The position numbers were made by a program, and so were the translations under genes. From positions 124,001 through 188,000 of the forward strand of contig NZ_POWX01000002.1 in the NCBI RefSeq assembly GCF_003044445.1: 64,000 nt of DNA. The letters are read 5' to 3'. Below, one piece after another: positions 1 through 8,991 of this stretch. The first letter of the stretch is position 1. Every line of letters starts with the position of its first letter. The stretch is from Neisseria mucosa. Lineage in GTDB: Bacteria > Pseudomonadota > Gammaproteobacteria > Burkholderiales > Neisseriaceae. Below the pieces are notes generated by a model, which made no database searches, was not told the origin of the DNA, and saw only the letters and a list, made by a program, of their open reading frames with translations.

Positions 1-2
1 TG

Positions 3-548
3 GCAGTCATCAACCATCCCAATCCGTTGCAAGGCGGCACGAACACCAACAAAGTCATTCAAACCGCCGCCAAAGCCTTATCTCAGCTCGGTTTTCACTG
101 TTACCTGCCAAACCTGCGCGGTGTGGGCAACAGCGAAGGCACACACGATTACGGACGCGGCGAAACGCAAGACTGCATCGCCGTCATCGACTACGCCCGC
201 GCGCAACATCCCGAAGCCGAACAGTTCGCATTGTCGGGCTTCTCCTTCGGCGGCTATGTCGCCACCTTCGCCGCCCAAGAGCGCGAGCCGGATTTACTGC
301 TGCTCATCGGCGCGGCAGTACACCACTACACCGACCGCCCCGAGCCTGCCTCCGTTCCCGATGTATTCAAAACACTGATGATTCATGGCGCGGAGGACGA
401 AGTCGTTGAAATCAGCAAGGCTTGGACATGGGCGGAACCGCAAGGTTTGCCCGTCATCACCATCGCCGGCTCATCCCACTTCTTCCACGGCAAACTCATC
501 GTCCTGCGCGATACCATCGCCCGCTTCGTCCCATCGGTTTTGGGTTAA
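3..548 (+). CDS. Alpha/beta hydrolase, 5'-truncated by window edge
   Basis: The reading frame is open to the left edge, so the N-terminus is missing; at least 181 residues are present. The first visible residues (AVINHPNPLQGGT) resemble the oxyanion-loop His-Pro region of COG2945-type alpha/beta hydrolases. The nucleophile elbow is GFSFGG (Gly-x-Ser-x-Gly), with Ser near nucleotide 240. A late Asp (HGAEDEVV) and a His in SSHFFHGK complete a plausible triad. No signal peptide can be judged. The substrate is unknown. A DUS-pair hairpin follows the stop. Family assignment is good; the function is only 'hydrolase'. Confidence 0.8.
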   Translation, partial: AVINHPNPLQGGTNTNKVIQTAAKALSQLGFHCYLPNLRGVGNSEGTHDYGRGETQDCIAVIDYARAQHPEAEQFALSGFSFGGYVATFAAQEREPDLLLLIGAAVHHYTDRPEPASVPDVFKTLMIHGAEDEVVEISKAWTWAEPQGLPVITIAGSSHFFHGKLIVLRDTIARFVPSVLG

Positions 549-564
549 GCAGATTCCCATATAA

Positions 565-597
565 AAACGTCGTCTGAACATTTTCAGACGACGTTTC
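565..597. terminator. DUS-pair hairpin after the hydrolase gene
   Basis: Inverted CGTCGTCTGAA / TTCAGACGACG arms with a very short loop lie 17 nt after the stop codon and are flanked by A and T runs, so the hairpin could terminate in either direction. Confidence 0.65.
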
Positions 598-740
598 CAA
601 TATACAGCCTCCACTCAGGGTATCGTTTTTCAGGGTTTGATGCCTTTTCTCCATTTACCTGGACCCTGCCTGCTGCCGCACAAATATAGGTCTCCTGCAA
701 GCAGTCGTTCTTTCCATCAAACAATCTAAAGATAATTGAG

Positions 741-784
741 AAAAGGTCGTCTAAAACCCAAATCCGTTTTCAGACGACCTTTTT
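741..784. terminator. DUS-pair terminator downstream of parE
   Basis: An AGGTCGTCT arm (left copy has a changed base, CTAAAA) and a perfect TTTTCAGACGACCTTTTT arm form a hairpin 20 nt past the parE stop on the minus strand. Confidence 0.65.
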
Positions 785-803
785 GCTTTTCAAACCAACG
801 GCG

Positions 804-2789
804 TTAAATATCCAATTGAGCCGTATCGCCTTCTCGTTCCATCCATGTGCGGCGGGCGGCGGCTTCGCCTTTGCCCATCAGTTTGACGAAGATGTTGCGT
901 GTTTCGTCATCCGCGCCTTCGGGGATTTGCACCTGCAACAGGCGGCGGGTGTCGGGGTGCATGGTGGTGTCTTTGAGCTGGTCGGGGTTCATCTCGCCCA
1001 AACCTTTGAAACGGCTGATGGAATAGGCGGTTTCTTTGACACCTTCTTTTTGCAGCCGTTCTAAAATACTGTCGAGTTCGTTTTGGTCGAGGGCGTAGAA
1101 TTTGCGAGCGGGTTTGCTTTTGCCTTGTGCGTTGACATCGACGCGGAACAGCGGCGGCTGGGCGACGTAGATGTGTCCGTCGGCGACCAGTTTCGGGAAG
1201 TGGCGGTAGAACAGGGTCAGCAGCAAAACTTGAATATGCGAGCCGTCCACGTCGGCATCAGACAGAATAGCGATTTTGCCGTAGCGCAGGCCGCTTAAGT
1301 CGGGATTGTCGTTGATGCCGTGCGGATCGACGCCGATGGCGACGGAAATGTCGTGGATTTCGGCGTTGCCGAAGAGCTGGTCGGGGTGGACTTCGAAGCT
1401 GTTGAGCACTTTGCCGCGCAGGGGCAGGATGGCTTGGGTGGCTTTGTCGCGGGCGAGTTTGGCGGAGCCGCCGGCGGAGTCGCCTTCAACGAGGAAGAGT
1501 TCGTTTTCGCGGATGTCTTCGCTTTCGCAGTCGGTCAGTTTGCCGGGCAGGACGGCGACGCCGCTGCCTTTTTTCTTTTCGATTTTTTTAACCGAACGCA
1601 TCCGCGCCTGTGCCTGACGGATGGCAAGTTCGGCGATTTTTTTGCCGAAGTCCACGTTTTGGTTCAGCCACAACTCCAAAGGGTCGCCCGATACGGCAGC
1701 GACGAGTTTCAGCGCGTCGCGGTTGGTCAGTTTGTCTTTGGTCTGGCCTTGGAATTGCGGGTCGAGAACGCGGGCGGAGAGGACGAAAGCGGTTTTGCTG
1801 AACACGTCGTCGCTTTGCACTTTTACGCCGCGCGGTAGGAGGTTGTGCAGATTGATGAAATTGTTGACGGCGTTGAACACGGCTTGTTTCAAGCCTGCTT
1901 CGTGCGTGCCGCCCAGCGGGGTGGGAATGAGGTTGACGTAGCTTTCGTTGGCGCACGAACCTTCTTCCAGCCAGGTCAGGGCAAACGCTGCGCCTTCGCC
2001 GATGCTGAAATCGCCGTTGTGGTCGTCTGAAATGTAGTTTTCGCAGGAGAACAGCGGTACGGCTTCCTGCGCGTCGGCAATCAGGTCGGTCAGATAGCTT
2101 TTCAGACCGTCGGGGTAGTGCCAGGTTTGGGTGTGCGCTTCGTCTTCGCCTTTGACCGGACGGGTCAGGGAAACGCGCACGCCCGGCAGCAGCACGGCTT
2201 TGGCGCGCAGCAGGCGTTCGAGTTCGGGGATGCTGTAATTCGGACTTTCAAAATATTTGCCGTCCGGCCAGACGCGCACTTCGGTGCCGCTATCTTTGAC
2301 GGCGCATTTGCCCACTTCCGCCAACGGTTCGACCACGTCGCCGCCGGCAAACACGATGCGGTGGATTTTGCCTTCGCGTTTGACGGTTACTTCGAGGCGG
2401 GTGGAGAGGGCGTTGGTCACGGACACACCCACGCCGTGCAGGCCGCCTGAAAAGGCATACGCGCTGCCGCCGTCTTTTTTGTTGAACTTGCCGCCCGCGT
2501 GCAGACGGGTAAACACGAGTTCGACCACGGGTACGCCTTCGACAGGGTGCAGCCCGACGGGAATGCCGCGTCCGTTGTCGTGTACGGAAAGCGAACCGTC
2601 GTCGTGGATGCGCACGTCGATTTCAGTGGCGAAACCGCCCAACGCCTCGTCCGCCGCGTTGTCGATGACTTCTTGGCAGATGTGGGTCGGGCTGTCGGTG
2701 CGGGTGTACATGCCGGGACGTTCTTTGACCGGCTCCAAGCCTTTGAGGACGGTGATGCTGGATTCGCTGTATTGGTTGTTTTTAGTCAT
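804..2789 (-). CDS. parE: DNA topoisomerase IV subunit B (ParE)
   Basis: 661 residues, a usual length for the short, GyrB-insert-free ParE type. It is the ATPase and TOPRIM subunit of topoisomerase IV, which decatenates daughter chromosomes together with ParC (not in the window). The GHKL ATPase domain is at the N-terminus: EVIDNAADEA near residue 40, DNGRGIPV near 70 and the lid GLHGVGVSVTNA near 115. The TOPRIM domain shows EGDSAGGSA near 435 and DADVDGSH near 509. The gene lies downstream of rppH on the same strand, but a DUS-pair hairpin separates them, so it probably has its own transcript. The ParE call rather than GyrB rests on length and on the RPGMYTRTDSPTHICQE start region. Confidence 0.95.
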   Translation of the reverse strand: MTKNNQYSESSITVLKGLEPVKERPGMYTRTDSPTHICQEVIDNAADEALGGFATEIDVRIHDDGSLSVHDNGRGIPVGLHPVEGVPVVELVFTRLHAGGKFNKKDGGSAYAFSGGLHGVGVSVTNALSTRLEVTVKREGKIHRIVFAGGDVVEPLAEVGKCAVKDSGTEVRVWPDGKYFESPNYSIPELERLLRAKAVLLPGVRVSLTRPVKGEDEAHTQTWHYPDGLKSYLTDLIADAQEAVPLFSCENYISDDHNGDFSIGEGAAFALTWLEEGSCANESYVNLIPTPLGGTHEAGLKQAVFNAVNNFINLHNLLPRGVKVQSDDVFSKTAFVLSARVLDPQFQGQTKDKLTNRDALKLVAAVSGDPLELWLNQNVDFGKKIAELAIRQAQARMRSVKKIEKKKGSGVAVLPGKLTDCESEDIRENELFLVEGDSAGGSAKLARDKATQAILPLRGKVLNSFEVHPDQLFGNAEIHDISVAIGVDPHGINDNPDLSGLRYGKIAILSDADVDGSHIQVLLLTLFYRHFPKLVADGHIYVAQPPLFRVDVNAQGKSKPARKFYALDQNELDSILERLQKEGVKETAYSISRFKGLGEMNPDQLKDTTMHPDTRRLLQVQIPEGADDETRNIFVKLMGKGEAAARRTWMEREGDTAQLDI

Positions 2790-2796
2790 AGGGGAA

Positions 2797-2837
2797 GAGG
2801 TCGTCTGAAAGGAAGAACAACGCTTTCAGACGACCTG
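2797..2837. terminator. DUS-pair hairpin between rppH and parE
   Basis: GAGGTCGTCTGAAAG and CTTTCAGACGACCT form an inverted pair in the 69-nt gap between two minus-strand genes. It lacks a long T tract, so termination may be partial. Confidence 0.5.
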
Positions 2838-2858
2838 AAAGCGTTGCGTTTCGTTGTT

Positions 2859-3383
2859 TTATCGGTTGTCAAAAGGCAGGCGCGCGGTAAAGTCTTCGTA
2901 GCTTTCCATGCCGCGCAGGAAGCGGGAGGAGAGTTCTTTCAATGCCCCCAAGTAAACGTCGCGTTTAAAATCAATCACTTCGTCAACGGGAGCCCAATAT
3001 TGGTGCCAACGCCAGCCGTCAAACTCGGGATGGTGGCAGGCACGTAGATTGATGTCGCTGTCGCGCCCGACCAGCCGCAAAAGATACCAAATCTGCTTCT
3101 GCCCGCGATACGAACCGCGCCATTCGCGGCGTACCCAATGGCTCGGCACGTCGTAACGCAGCCAGTCGCGCGTTCTGCCGACGATTTTGATGTGTTGCGG
3201 CAGCAGCCCGACTTCTTCGTACAGCTCGCGGTACATGGCGGTTTCGGGGCTTTCGCCCGGCTTGATGCCGCCTTGCGGGAACTGCCACGAATGTTCGCGC
3301 ACACGCTTGCCCCAAAAGACTTCATTGCGGTTGTTGATTAAGATGATACCGACATTGGGGCGATAGCCTTCTCTGTCTAACAC
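2859..3383 (-). CDS. rppH: RNA pyrophosphohydrolase RppH
   Basis: 174 residues, typical for RppH/NudH. It removes pyrophosphate from 5'-triphosphate ends of mRNA and thereby triggers RNase E decay. The N-terminal MLDREGYRPNVGIIL and FWGKRVREHSWQFPQGG are family hallmarks. The Nudix box spans about residues 38-60 (GG-x5-E-x7-RELYEEVG), with the catalytic glutamates intact. The protein is cytoplasmic and stands alone on the minus strand, upstream of parE. Confidence 0.95.
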   Translation of the reverse strand: MLDREGYRPNVGIILINNRNEVFWGKRVREHSWQFPQGGIKPGESPETAMYRELYEEVGLLPQHIKIVGRTRDWLRYDVPSHWVRREWRGSYRGQKQIWYLLRLVGRDSDINLRACHHPEFDGWRWHQYWAPVDEVIDFKRDVYLGALKELSSRFLRGMESYEDFTARLPFDNR

Positions 3384-3729
3384 GGTGTCGCCCTTCGTTA
3401 AATTAAAATTAAATCATGCGATTTTCCCATAAATCGGGCGGGTTTGACAAATCGGGAGACCGTATCGGCGGGCATTTGAAACCAGATACGGCAGGTTCCT
3501 TCAAACGTATCTGAAACATATATACTTCCCGCCTTATCTCAATTACCCCTCATGTAATAATCTTTCTTTTGAGCCAAAGCAAGGCAACGCGGCCGCATTT
3601 TAGGTTTAATACACTATTGTTTTTTACCTGATAAGACCGTACACCGGCATCCCTCGACACTGCCCTACCGCGACAGTTTTGCCGTCTTCAGAAACGGCGT
3701 TCCCACCTCAATCCACTTTAAGGAAAATC
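3384..3729. other. Divergent intergenic region with a decayed Correia end
   Basis: This 346-bp spacer separates rppH (minus) from the FocA/NirC gene (plus). From 3571 to 3617 it matches the right half of a CREE in degraded form: GAGCCAAAGCAAGGCAACGC, then TTTAATACACTATT. No ORF or structured RNA is evident in the rest. Confidence 0.5.
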
Positions 3730-4524
3730 ATGGCTTCGCGCGATTTATACCCACAGGAAATTTTACAGGTCGTCCTCGATAAAAGCTGTGCCAAGGCACA
3801 ATCCAGCGTTTCCACGCTGGCAGTTTTGAGTGTTTTGGCGGGCGGATACATCGGCTTCGGTTATCTTGCCTATTTGAAAGTGGTCAGCGGCATTCCGCAC
3901 GAATGGGGCGGCTTGGCGACTTTGCTCGGCGCATCGATGTTCCCCATCGCCTTGATCTGCATCCTGCTCGGCGGCGGCGAGCTGGTAACGAGCAATATGA
4001 TGATTATGTCTTTGGGGCGTTTGGCAGGGCGGATTTCCACAAAAATGCTGCTGCGCAACTGGGTCGTCGTGTGTCTGGGCAATTTGGCGGGAACGCTGGC
4101 GATGGCGTTTTTCCTCGGACACTATGTCGGCATGACTGAAGGCAGCGTGGCGGAAAAAACGATTGCGGTGGCGGAAGCCAAAGTCCACATGGATTTCGGT
4201 AGAGCTTTCGTCTCGGCGGTCGCGTGTAACTGGATGGTGTGTATGGGCGCGTGGCTGCACTTTGCCGCCAAGCATACGGCGGGGCGGATGTTGGCGATTT
4301 GGTTTCCCGTCATGATTTTCGTGTTAAACGGCTTCCAACACCTTGTCGCCAATATGTTCATCATCCCCGCCGGTATTTTGGCGGGCGCAGACATTACATG
4401 GGGGCAATTTTTCTTCAACATGATTCCTGTATTTTTAGGAAATACCTTTGGCGGGGCATCATTTGTCGGCGCGTCGTACCTTTATACTTATAAAGATACG
4501 CTGAAAGATTGCGCCGAGTCTTGA
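3730..4524 (+). CDS. Formate/nitrite transporter family channel (FocA/NirC type)
   Basis: 264 residues with six evident hydrophobic segments. The N-terminal amphipathic stretch (YPQEILQVVLDKSCAKAQ) and the re-entrant-loop motif GGGELVTSNMMIM are characteristic of formate/nitrite transporters. It forms a pentameric inner-membrane channel for formate, nitrite or a related small anion. The start at 3730 is preferred over an upstream ATG at 3679 because AAGGAAA lies 5-11 nt ahead and homology begins here. No pyruvate formate-lyase or nitrite reductase gene is adjacent, so the substrate cannot be assigned. Confidence 0.88.
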   Translation: MASRDLYPQEILQVVLDKSCAKAQSSVSTLAVLSVLAGGYIGFGYLAYLKVVSGIPHEWGGLATLLGASMFPIALICILLGGGELVTSNMMIMSLGRLAGRISTKMLLRNWVVVCLGNLAGTLAMAFFLGHYVGMTEGSVAEKTIAVAEAKVHMDFGRAFVSAVACNWMVCMGAWLHFAAKHTAGRMLAIWFPVMIFVLNGFQHLVANMFIIPAGILAGADITWGQFFFNMIPVFLGNTFGGASFVGASYLYTYKDTLKDCAES

Positions 4525-4555
4525 ATAGATTGGTATTGAAAAGGTTTAGAAGTGC

Positions 4556-4600
4556 AAAGGTCGTCTGAAAACAGGATAAAACGTTTTCAGACGACCTTTG
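4556..4600. terminator. DUS-pair terminator
   Basis: AAAGGTCGTCTGAAAAC and GTTTTCAGACGACCTTT form a perfect inverted pair followed by T residues, 31 nt after the transporter stop. Confidence 0.75.
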
Positions 4601-4642
4601 TCTTAGCTATCATCGCTCCGTTACCCTTTCAGAAAGTACACC

Positions 4643-6142
4643 ATGAATACGCTGAACAAAACACTGTTATCCGTTTCCGTCGCGCTGGGCTTAAACGCCT
4701 GCGCCAACGTCCAAACCGCCAAAACATACGACTTGGACTTTTCCAAACAGAAATACACCGAACAAAGCATCGAAGTGAACGGTCAGGCGGTTAAATTCCG
4801 CGCTTACGAAAACGTGGTTTACGTCCGCAATCCTGTCGATACCCGCTACGAAATCATCAATATTTACGTCCCCGAAGCCTATTACAACGGCGGTGAGATA
4901 GACGGCTTTACCGCCGAAACCGCACCGATTTTCCTGCCCAACCAAATCGGCGGCTATATGCCTGCCGAACCGGGCAAGCCTGCTTTAGAAGGCAAACGCG
5001 GCGAGCCCGAAGACGGTCAAAAATCGCCGAACGCTGCTCTGACCGCCCTTTCCAAAGGCTATGTCGTCGCCTCCCCGGGCGCACGCGGCAGAACGGAATC
5101 TACCGGCAAAGCACCTGCCGCGATCGTTGATTTGAAAGCCGCCGTCCGCTATCTGAAAGCCAACGACAAAGCCATACCCGGCGATGCCGAAAAAATCATT
5201 TCCAACGGAACAAGCGCGGGCGGCGCGATGTCCGCACTCTTAGGCGCAACAGCCGATCAAAAAGATTACGAAAACCACCTCAAAGCCTTAGGCGCAGCGG
5301 AAGGCAGCGACAAAGTTTTCGCCGTATCCGCCTACTGCCCGATTACCGATTTGGATCATGCCGACATGGCTTACGAATGGCAATTCAACGGCGTTAACGA
5401 CTACAAAAAAATGAATATTTCCATGCTCGACTACCGCGTCAAACGCGAGCTGGTCGCCGGCACACTGACCGACGACGAGAAAAAACTGTCCGACCTCCTC
5501 AAACCGCTGTACCCCGCCTATCTCAACAGCCTGAACCTGAAATCTCCCGAAGGCAAACCCCTGACTCTGGATGCCCAAGGCAACGGCAGCTTTAAAAACC
5601 ATATTGCCGGCCTGCTCGCCCAATCCGCCCAAATCCAGCTTGATGCGGGCAAAGACTTGAGCGACCGCGCTTGGCTGACCGTCCGCAACGGCAAAGTCGT
5701 CTCCGTCGATTTCGATGCCTACGCCAAAGCCGCCGGCCGCCAAAAAACACCGCCCGCCTTTGATGGCGTAGATTTGAGCGCGGGCGAAAACCAGCTTTTC
5801 GGCAACAATACTGTCGATAAGCGGCACTTCACCGCGTTCTCCATGCAAAACAACATCGCCGCCAACGCCGAAATCGCGGACGAAGAAACCGTCAAAATCA
5901 TGAACCCGCTCAACTACATCGGCAAACCGGGCGCGAACCTGCCGCAAAACTGGCGCATCCGCGTCGGCACCAACGACCGCGACACCTCGTTGGCAGTCTC
6001 CGCCATATTAGCCGCCAAGCTGCAAAACAACGGCTACACCGTCGATTACGCCCTGCCTTGGGATGTCGGACACGGCGGCGATTATGACTTGGACGAACTG
6101 TTTGCCTGGATGAAGCAAGTCAGCCGCAGCCCTGAGAAATAA
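4643..6142 (+). CDS. Lipoprotein alpha/beta hydrolase, tannase-like
   Basis: 499 residues. A signal peptide ends in a lipobox-like LNAC with Cys20, so it is probably a lipoprotein exported to the envelope. The nucleophile motif GTSAGG lies near residue 192, Asp candidates follow (for example GTNDRDTS), and a catalytic His is in DVGHGGDYD near 477. The order and the GTSAGGAMSA context resemble subtype-B tannases and feruloyl-esterase-like hydrolases, which cleave galloyl or other carboxylic esters; this is family resemblance only. It is monocistronic between two DUS-pair terminators. The substrate is unknown. Confidence 0.7.
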   Translation: MNTLNKTLLSVSVALGLNACANVQTAKTYDLDFSKQKYTEQSIEVNGQAVKFRAYENVVYVRNPVDTRYEIINIYVPEAYYNGGEIDGFTAETAPIFLPNQIGGYMPAEPGKPALEGKRGEPEDGQKSPNAALTALSKGYVVASPGARGRTESTGKAPAAIVDLKAAVRYLKANDKAIPGDAEKIISNGTSAGGAMSALLGATADQKDYENHLKALGAAEGSDKVFAVSAYCPITDLDHADMAYEWQFNGVNDYKKMNISMLDYRVKRELVAGTLTDDEKKLSDLLKPLYPAYLNSLNLKSPEGKPLTLDAQGNGSFKNHIAGLLAQSAQIQLDAGKDLSDRAWLTVRNGKVVSVDFDAYAKAAGRQKTPPAFDGVDLSAGENQLFGNNTVDKRHFTAFSMQNNIAANAEIADEETVKIMNPLNYIGKPGANLPQNWRIRVGTNDRDTSLAVSAILAAKLQNNGYTVDYALPWDVGHGGDYDLDELFAWMKQVSRSPEK

Positions 6143-6157
6143 CGCTAACCCGATAAT

Positions 6158-6205
6158 AAAAAGGTCGTCTGAAACCTGAATCTTGGTTTTCAGACGACCT
6201 TTTGT
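6158..6205. terminator. Bidirectional DUS-pair terminator
   Basis: The inverted AAAAAGGTCGTCTGAAACC / GGTTTTCAGACGACCTTTT lies in the 73-nt gap between converging genes (tannase-like, plus; AGCS symporter, minus) and can serve both. Confidence 0.8.
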
Positions 6206-6215
6206 TTCATTCAAA

Positions 6216-7607
6216 TTAATGAGGCAATTCGCCGCTGCGGATTTTCTGTTTGAAATCCTGCGTTTCTCTGACAATTACTTTCGCCATCAGTAAGAGGGCA
6301 ATTAAGTTGGGCAAGGCCATCAATCCGTTGAACGTATCAGAAGCAAGCCATACCAAATCAAGGCTCAAGACTGTTCCCAGCATGACCGAGGCGACGTAAA
6401 AAACGCGGTAGAGATTCGCAGATTTTTCGCCGAATACATATGCCGCACATTTCTCACCGTAGTAACACCAGCCCAAAATGGTCGAATAGGCAAAGAAAAT
6501 CAAACCGATGGTAACAACCCAGCCGCCGAAACCGGGCAGCATTTTTTGGAAAGTAACGGTAGTCAGCGCCGCGCCGCTCAATTCCGGTTTGACAAACTCA
6601 CCGCCCTCACCGAGCAAACCCATCACCAATACAATTCCCGTAATCGAGCAGACGACGATCGTGTCCAAAAACGTCCCGGTCATAGAAACCAATGCCTGAC
6701 GGACGGGATGGTCGGTTTTCGCAGCCGCGGCGGCAATCGGTGCGGAACCCATACCCGCCTCGTTAGAAAACACGCCTCGCGCCACGCCGTAGCGGATCAC
6801 CGTCCCGATTGCGCCGCCTGCCACAGCCTGCGCGCTGAACGCATCAGAGAAAATCAGCTTGACAGCGGGTGCCAGTAAGTCCGAATTTACAGCAATAATG
6901 GCAATGCCGCCTAAAACGTAAAACACCGCCATCGCAGGTACGATAAACGAAGCAGCTTTAGCGATACCTTTAATACCGCCCAAAACGACGATGGCAGTCA
7001 AAATGGTCAGGACGATGCCGGTATAGCCCGGTTCTACGCCGAAACTCGTCTGAACGGCCTGCGCAACCGAGTTGGACTGTACCGAACTGCCGATACCGAA
7101 CGAAGCGAATGTACCGAATAAAGCAAACGCCAACGCCATCCATTTCCAGTTTTTGCCCAAGCCTTTTTCGATGTAATACATCGGTCCGCCGGACATCTCG
7201 CCTTTGGAGTTGGTCACGCGGTATTTCACCGCCAACACGCCCTCGGCGTATTTGGTCGCCATACCGAAAATGGCAGTCATCCACATCCAAAATACCGCAC
7301 CCGGACCGCCGGTCACTACGGCGGTCGCCACACCGGCAATGTTGCCTGTACCGATGGTGGCGGACAGAGCGGTCATCAAAGCTGCGAAATGGGAAATATC
7401 GCCTTCGTGGTCTTCTCCGTCATCCGTTGTTTTCTGCGGCATAAACGCCTGCTTGAGGGCGTAACCGAGCATAGAAAATTGCAGGCCTTTGAGCATAACG
7501 GTCAACAAAACGCCCGTTCCGACCAACAACACCAGCATAACAGGTCCCCAGACCCAGCCGCTGACTGTTTCAAAAAACGCTTTTAAATTCTCCAAAAATA
7601 ATTGCAT
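6216..7607 (-). CDS. Sodium:alanine (amino acid) symporter, AGCS family
   Basis: 463 residues with about ten hydrophobic segments. The AGCS signature region is visible: GTGNIAGVATAVVTGGPGAV near residues 86-106 and GMGSAPIAAAAAKT in the middle. Members import alanine, glycine or other small amino acids with Na+ across the inner membrane. Gene names dagA, alsT and agcS are all used for this family and the substrate cannot be read from sequence. GGAGGAAACC directly precedes the ATG on the minus strand, a strong ribosome-binding site. Confidence 0.9.
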   Translation of the reverse strand: MQLFLENLKAFFETVSGWVWGPVMLVLLVGTGVLLTVMLKGLQFSMLGYALKQAFMPQKTTDDGEDHEGDISHFAALMTALSATIGTGNIAGVATAVVTGGPGAVFWMWMTAIFGMATKYAEGVLAVKYRVTNSKGEMSGGPMYYIEKGLGKNWKWMALAFALFGTFASFGIGSSVQSNSVAQAVQTSFGVEPGYTGIVLTILTAIVVLGGIKGIAKAASFIVPAMAVFYVLGGIAIIAVNSDLLAPAVKLIFSDAFSAQAVAGGAIGTVIRYGVARGVFSNEAGMGSAPIAAAAAKTDHPVRQALVSMTGTFLDTIVVCSITGIVLVMGLLGEGGEFVKPELSGAALTTVTFQKMLPGFGGWVVTIGLIFFAYSTILGWCYYGEKCAAYVFGEKSANLYRVFYVASVMLGTVLSLDLVWLASDTFNGLMALPNLIALLLMAKVIVRETQDFKQKIRSGELPH

Positions 7608-8030
7608 GGTTTCCTCCTCGTCATGTTTTTAGTGTGTGGTCATTTCAGCATAAAGCGTTAAAAAACGCAACGGTCTGATGATATGCCCCTTATTTTCTCC
7701 ATAAATCTAAACTCATCACGTCGGATCTCAATGCAGAGAACATTAAAATAAAAATACCCGTCTGACGTCAGTCTGCGCAAATGGAAATCTGTATTTCAGT
7801 ATTACAAAAAGCCAATAAACATCATAGACTTAAAATACCTATCCTCCTCTCTGTACAAACTTAAAAAGATAGAGCCTTCCATTTCGATTCACGATAAATT
7901 TCAGACGACCTTCTTGCCGTTAAAAACAACAACTCAATATTTAAACCAACAGGCAAAAAAAGGTCGTCTGAAAGCCCCTTATTTCTTTCAGACGACCTTG
8001 AATTCCCGCTTTGTATTGTTTTCGGGTATT
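7608..8030. other. Intergenic region upstream of the AGCS gene
   Basis: A 423-bp AT-rich spacer with one isolated DUS (about 7901-7913) and one DUS pair near its right end, the terminator of apaG. No ORF with coding character is seen. Confidence 0.4.
7955..8000. terminator. DUS-pair terminator of apaG
   Basis: AAAAAGGTCGTCTGAAAG and CTTTCAGACGACCTT are inverted, 31 nt beyond the apaG stop on the minus strand. The A run on the plus strand becomes a U tract in the apaG transcript. Confidence 0.75.
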
Positions 8031-8399
8031 TTATTGCAGGGTAAAGCCTGCTTTGAAATCCAGCTTCGGCACGCCGATGATAAAACGCTCGCCGATACTG
8101 TCTTCAAACTCGTATGCGCCTTCGATACTGCCCCAAGGTGTGCTGATTTGCGAGCCGCTGTTGTACTCGTATTCCTCACCCGGATACAGGACAGGCTGCT
8201 CTTCGATCAAACCGCCGTGTCCGACCTGCCCGATTTCCCCGTGCCCGTCGGTAACTTCCCAAAACCGCTGGCGCAATGTGATAACTTCATTGCTGCGGTT
8301 GCAGATGGTGATTTGATAATTAAAAGCATAGCGATCACGATAAACATCGCTTTGTCCGGCGATATAACGCGGCTTTACACTGATTTCTATATTATTCAT
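8031..8399 (-). CDS. apaG: ApaG protein
   Basis: 122 residues, the normal ApaG length (fibronectin-III-like fold). Conserved stretches NYQITICNRSNEVITLRQR, GEIGQVGHGGLIEEQPVLYPG and STPWGSIEGAYEF are recognisable. ApaG has been linked to Co2+/Mg2+ tolerance, but its biochemical role is unsettled. Here it is not beside ksgA or apaH, its partners in enterobacteria. Confidence 0.93.
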   Translation of the reverse strand: MNNIEISVKPRYIAGQSDVYRDRYAFNYQITICNRSNEVITLRQRFWEVTDGHGEIGQVGHGGLIEEQPVLYPGEEYEYNSGSQISTPWGSIEGAYEFEDSIGERFIIGVPKLDFKAGFTLQ

Positions 8400-8502
8400 T
8401 TTGCTTCCTCGTGATGATGCGGTTCTATTTTTATTTAAACGTGAGTGAAAGTGTGCCTGCCTTATATTTTTTATCGGCAGTCATATATTTAATTGTGTGT
8501 GT

Positions 8503-8991
8503 TTAAAAAATCCAAGATGCCAGCCCTAATACCAGACCGGTCATCAGTGCGGCGATCAGGTCGTCAAGCATAATGCCCAGTCCGCCGTGGATGCGGCTGT
8601 CGAACCATTTAATCGGCCAAGGCTTGAGCATGTCGAACAATCGGAACACGATAAAAGCCGCAAGCCACCAGCTCCACCGGAAAGGCACGAAAGACAAAAC
8701 CAAAATCATTGCTACGATTTCATCCCAAACGATACCTCCGTAATCCTGTATGCCCAGTTCTTTTTCGGTATAACCGCAAATGCGGATTCCCCAAACAAAC
8801 ATGGCGATACACAACAATGCCAAAACCCAGCCGCCGATTCCGATCAAATGAAGGACAAATGCCAAAGGCAAAGCAGCCAAAGTACCGGCCGTTCCCGGCG
8901 CAACGGGAGAAAGACCGCTGCCGAAACCAAAGCCCAAGAAGCATAAAGGACGCTCTTTGAGCCATGTAAAAGTAGGTTTAAATTCAGCCAA
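8503..8991 (-). CDS. pgpA: Phosphatidylglycerophosphatase A
   Basis: 162 residues. It dephosphorylates phosphatidylglycerophosphate to phosphatidylglycerol at the inner membrane. The family opening FGFGSGLSPVAPGTAGTLAA and the metal-binding acidic motifs (DYGGIVWDEIVA; RLFDMLKPWPI; GLGIMLDDLIAA) are intact, with several membrane segments. It overlaps the end of thiL by 8 nt, the common thiL-pgpA pairing, so translation is probably coupled. Confidence 0.93.
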   Translation of the reverse strand: MAEFKPTFTWLKERPLCFLGFGFGSGLSPVAPGTAGTLAALPLAFVLHLIGIGGWVLALLCIAMFVWGIRICGYTEKELGIQDYGGIVWDEIVAMILVLSFVPFRWSWWLAAFIVFRLFDMLKPWPIKWFDSRIHGGLGIMLDDLIAALMTGLVLGLASWIF

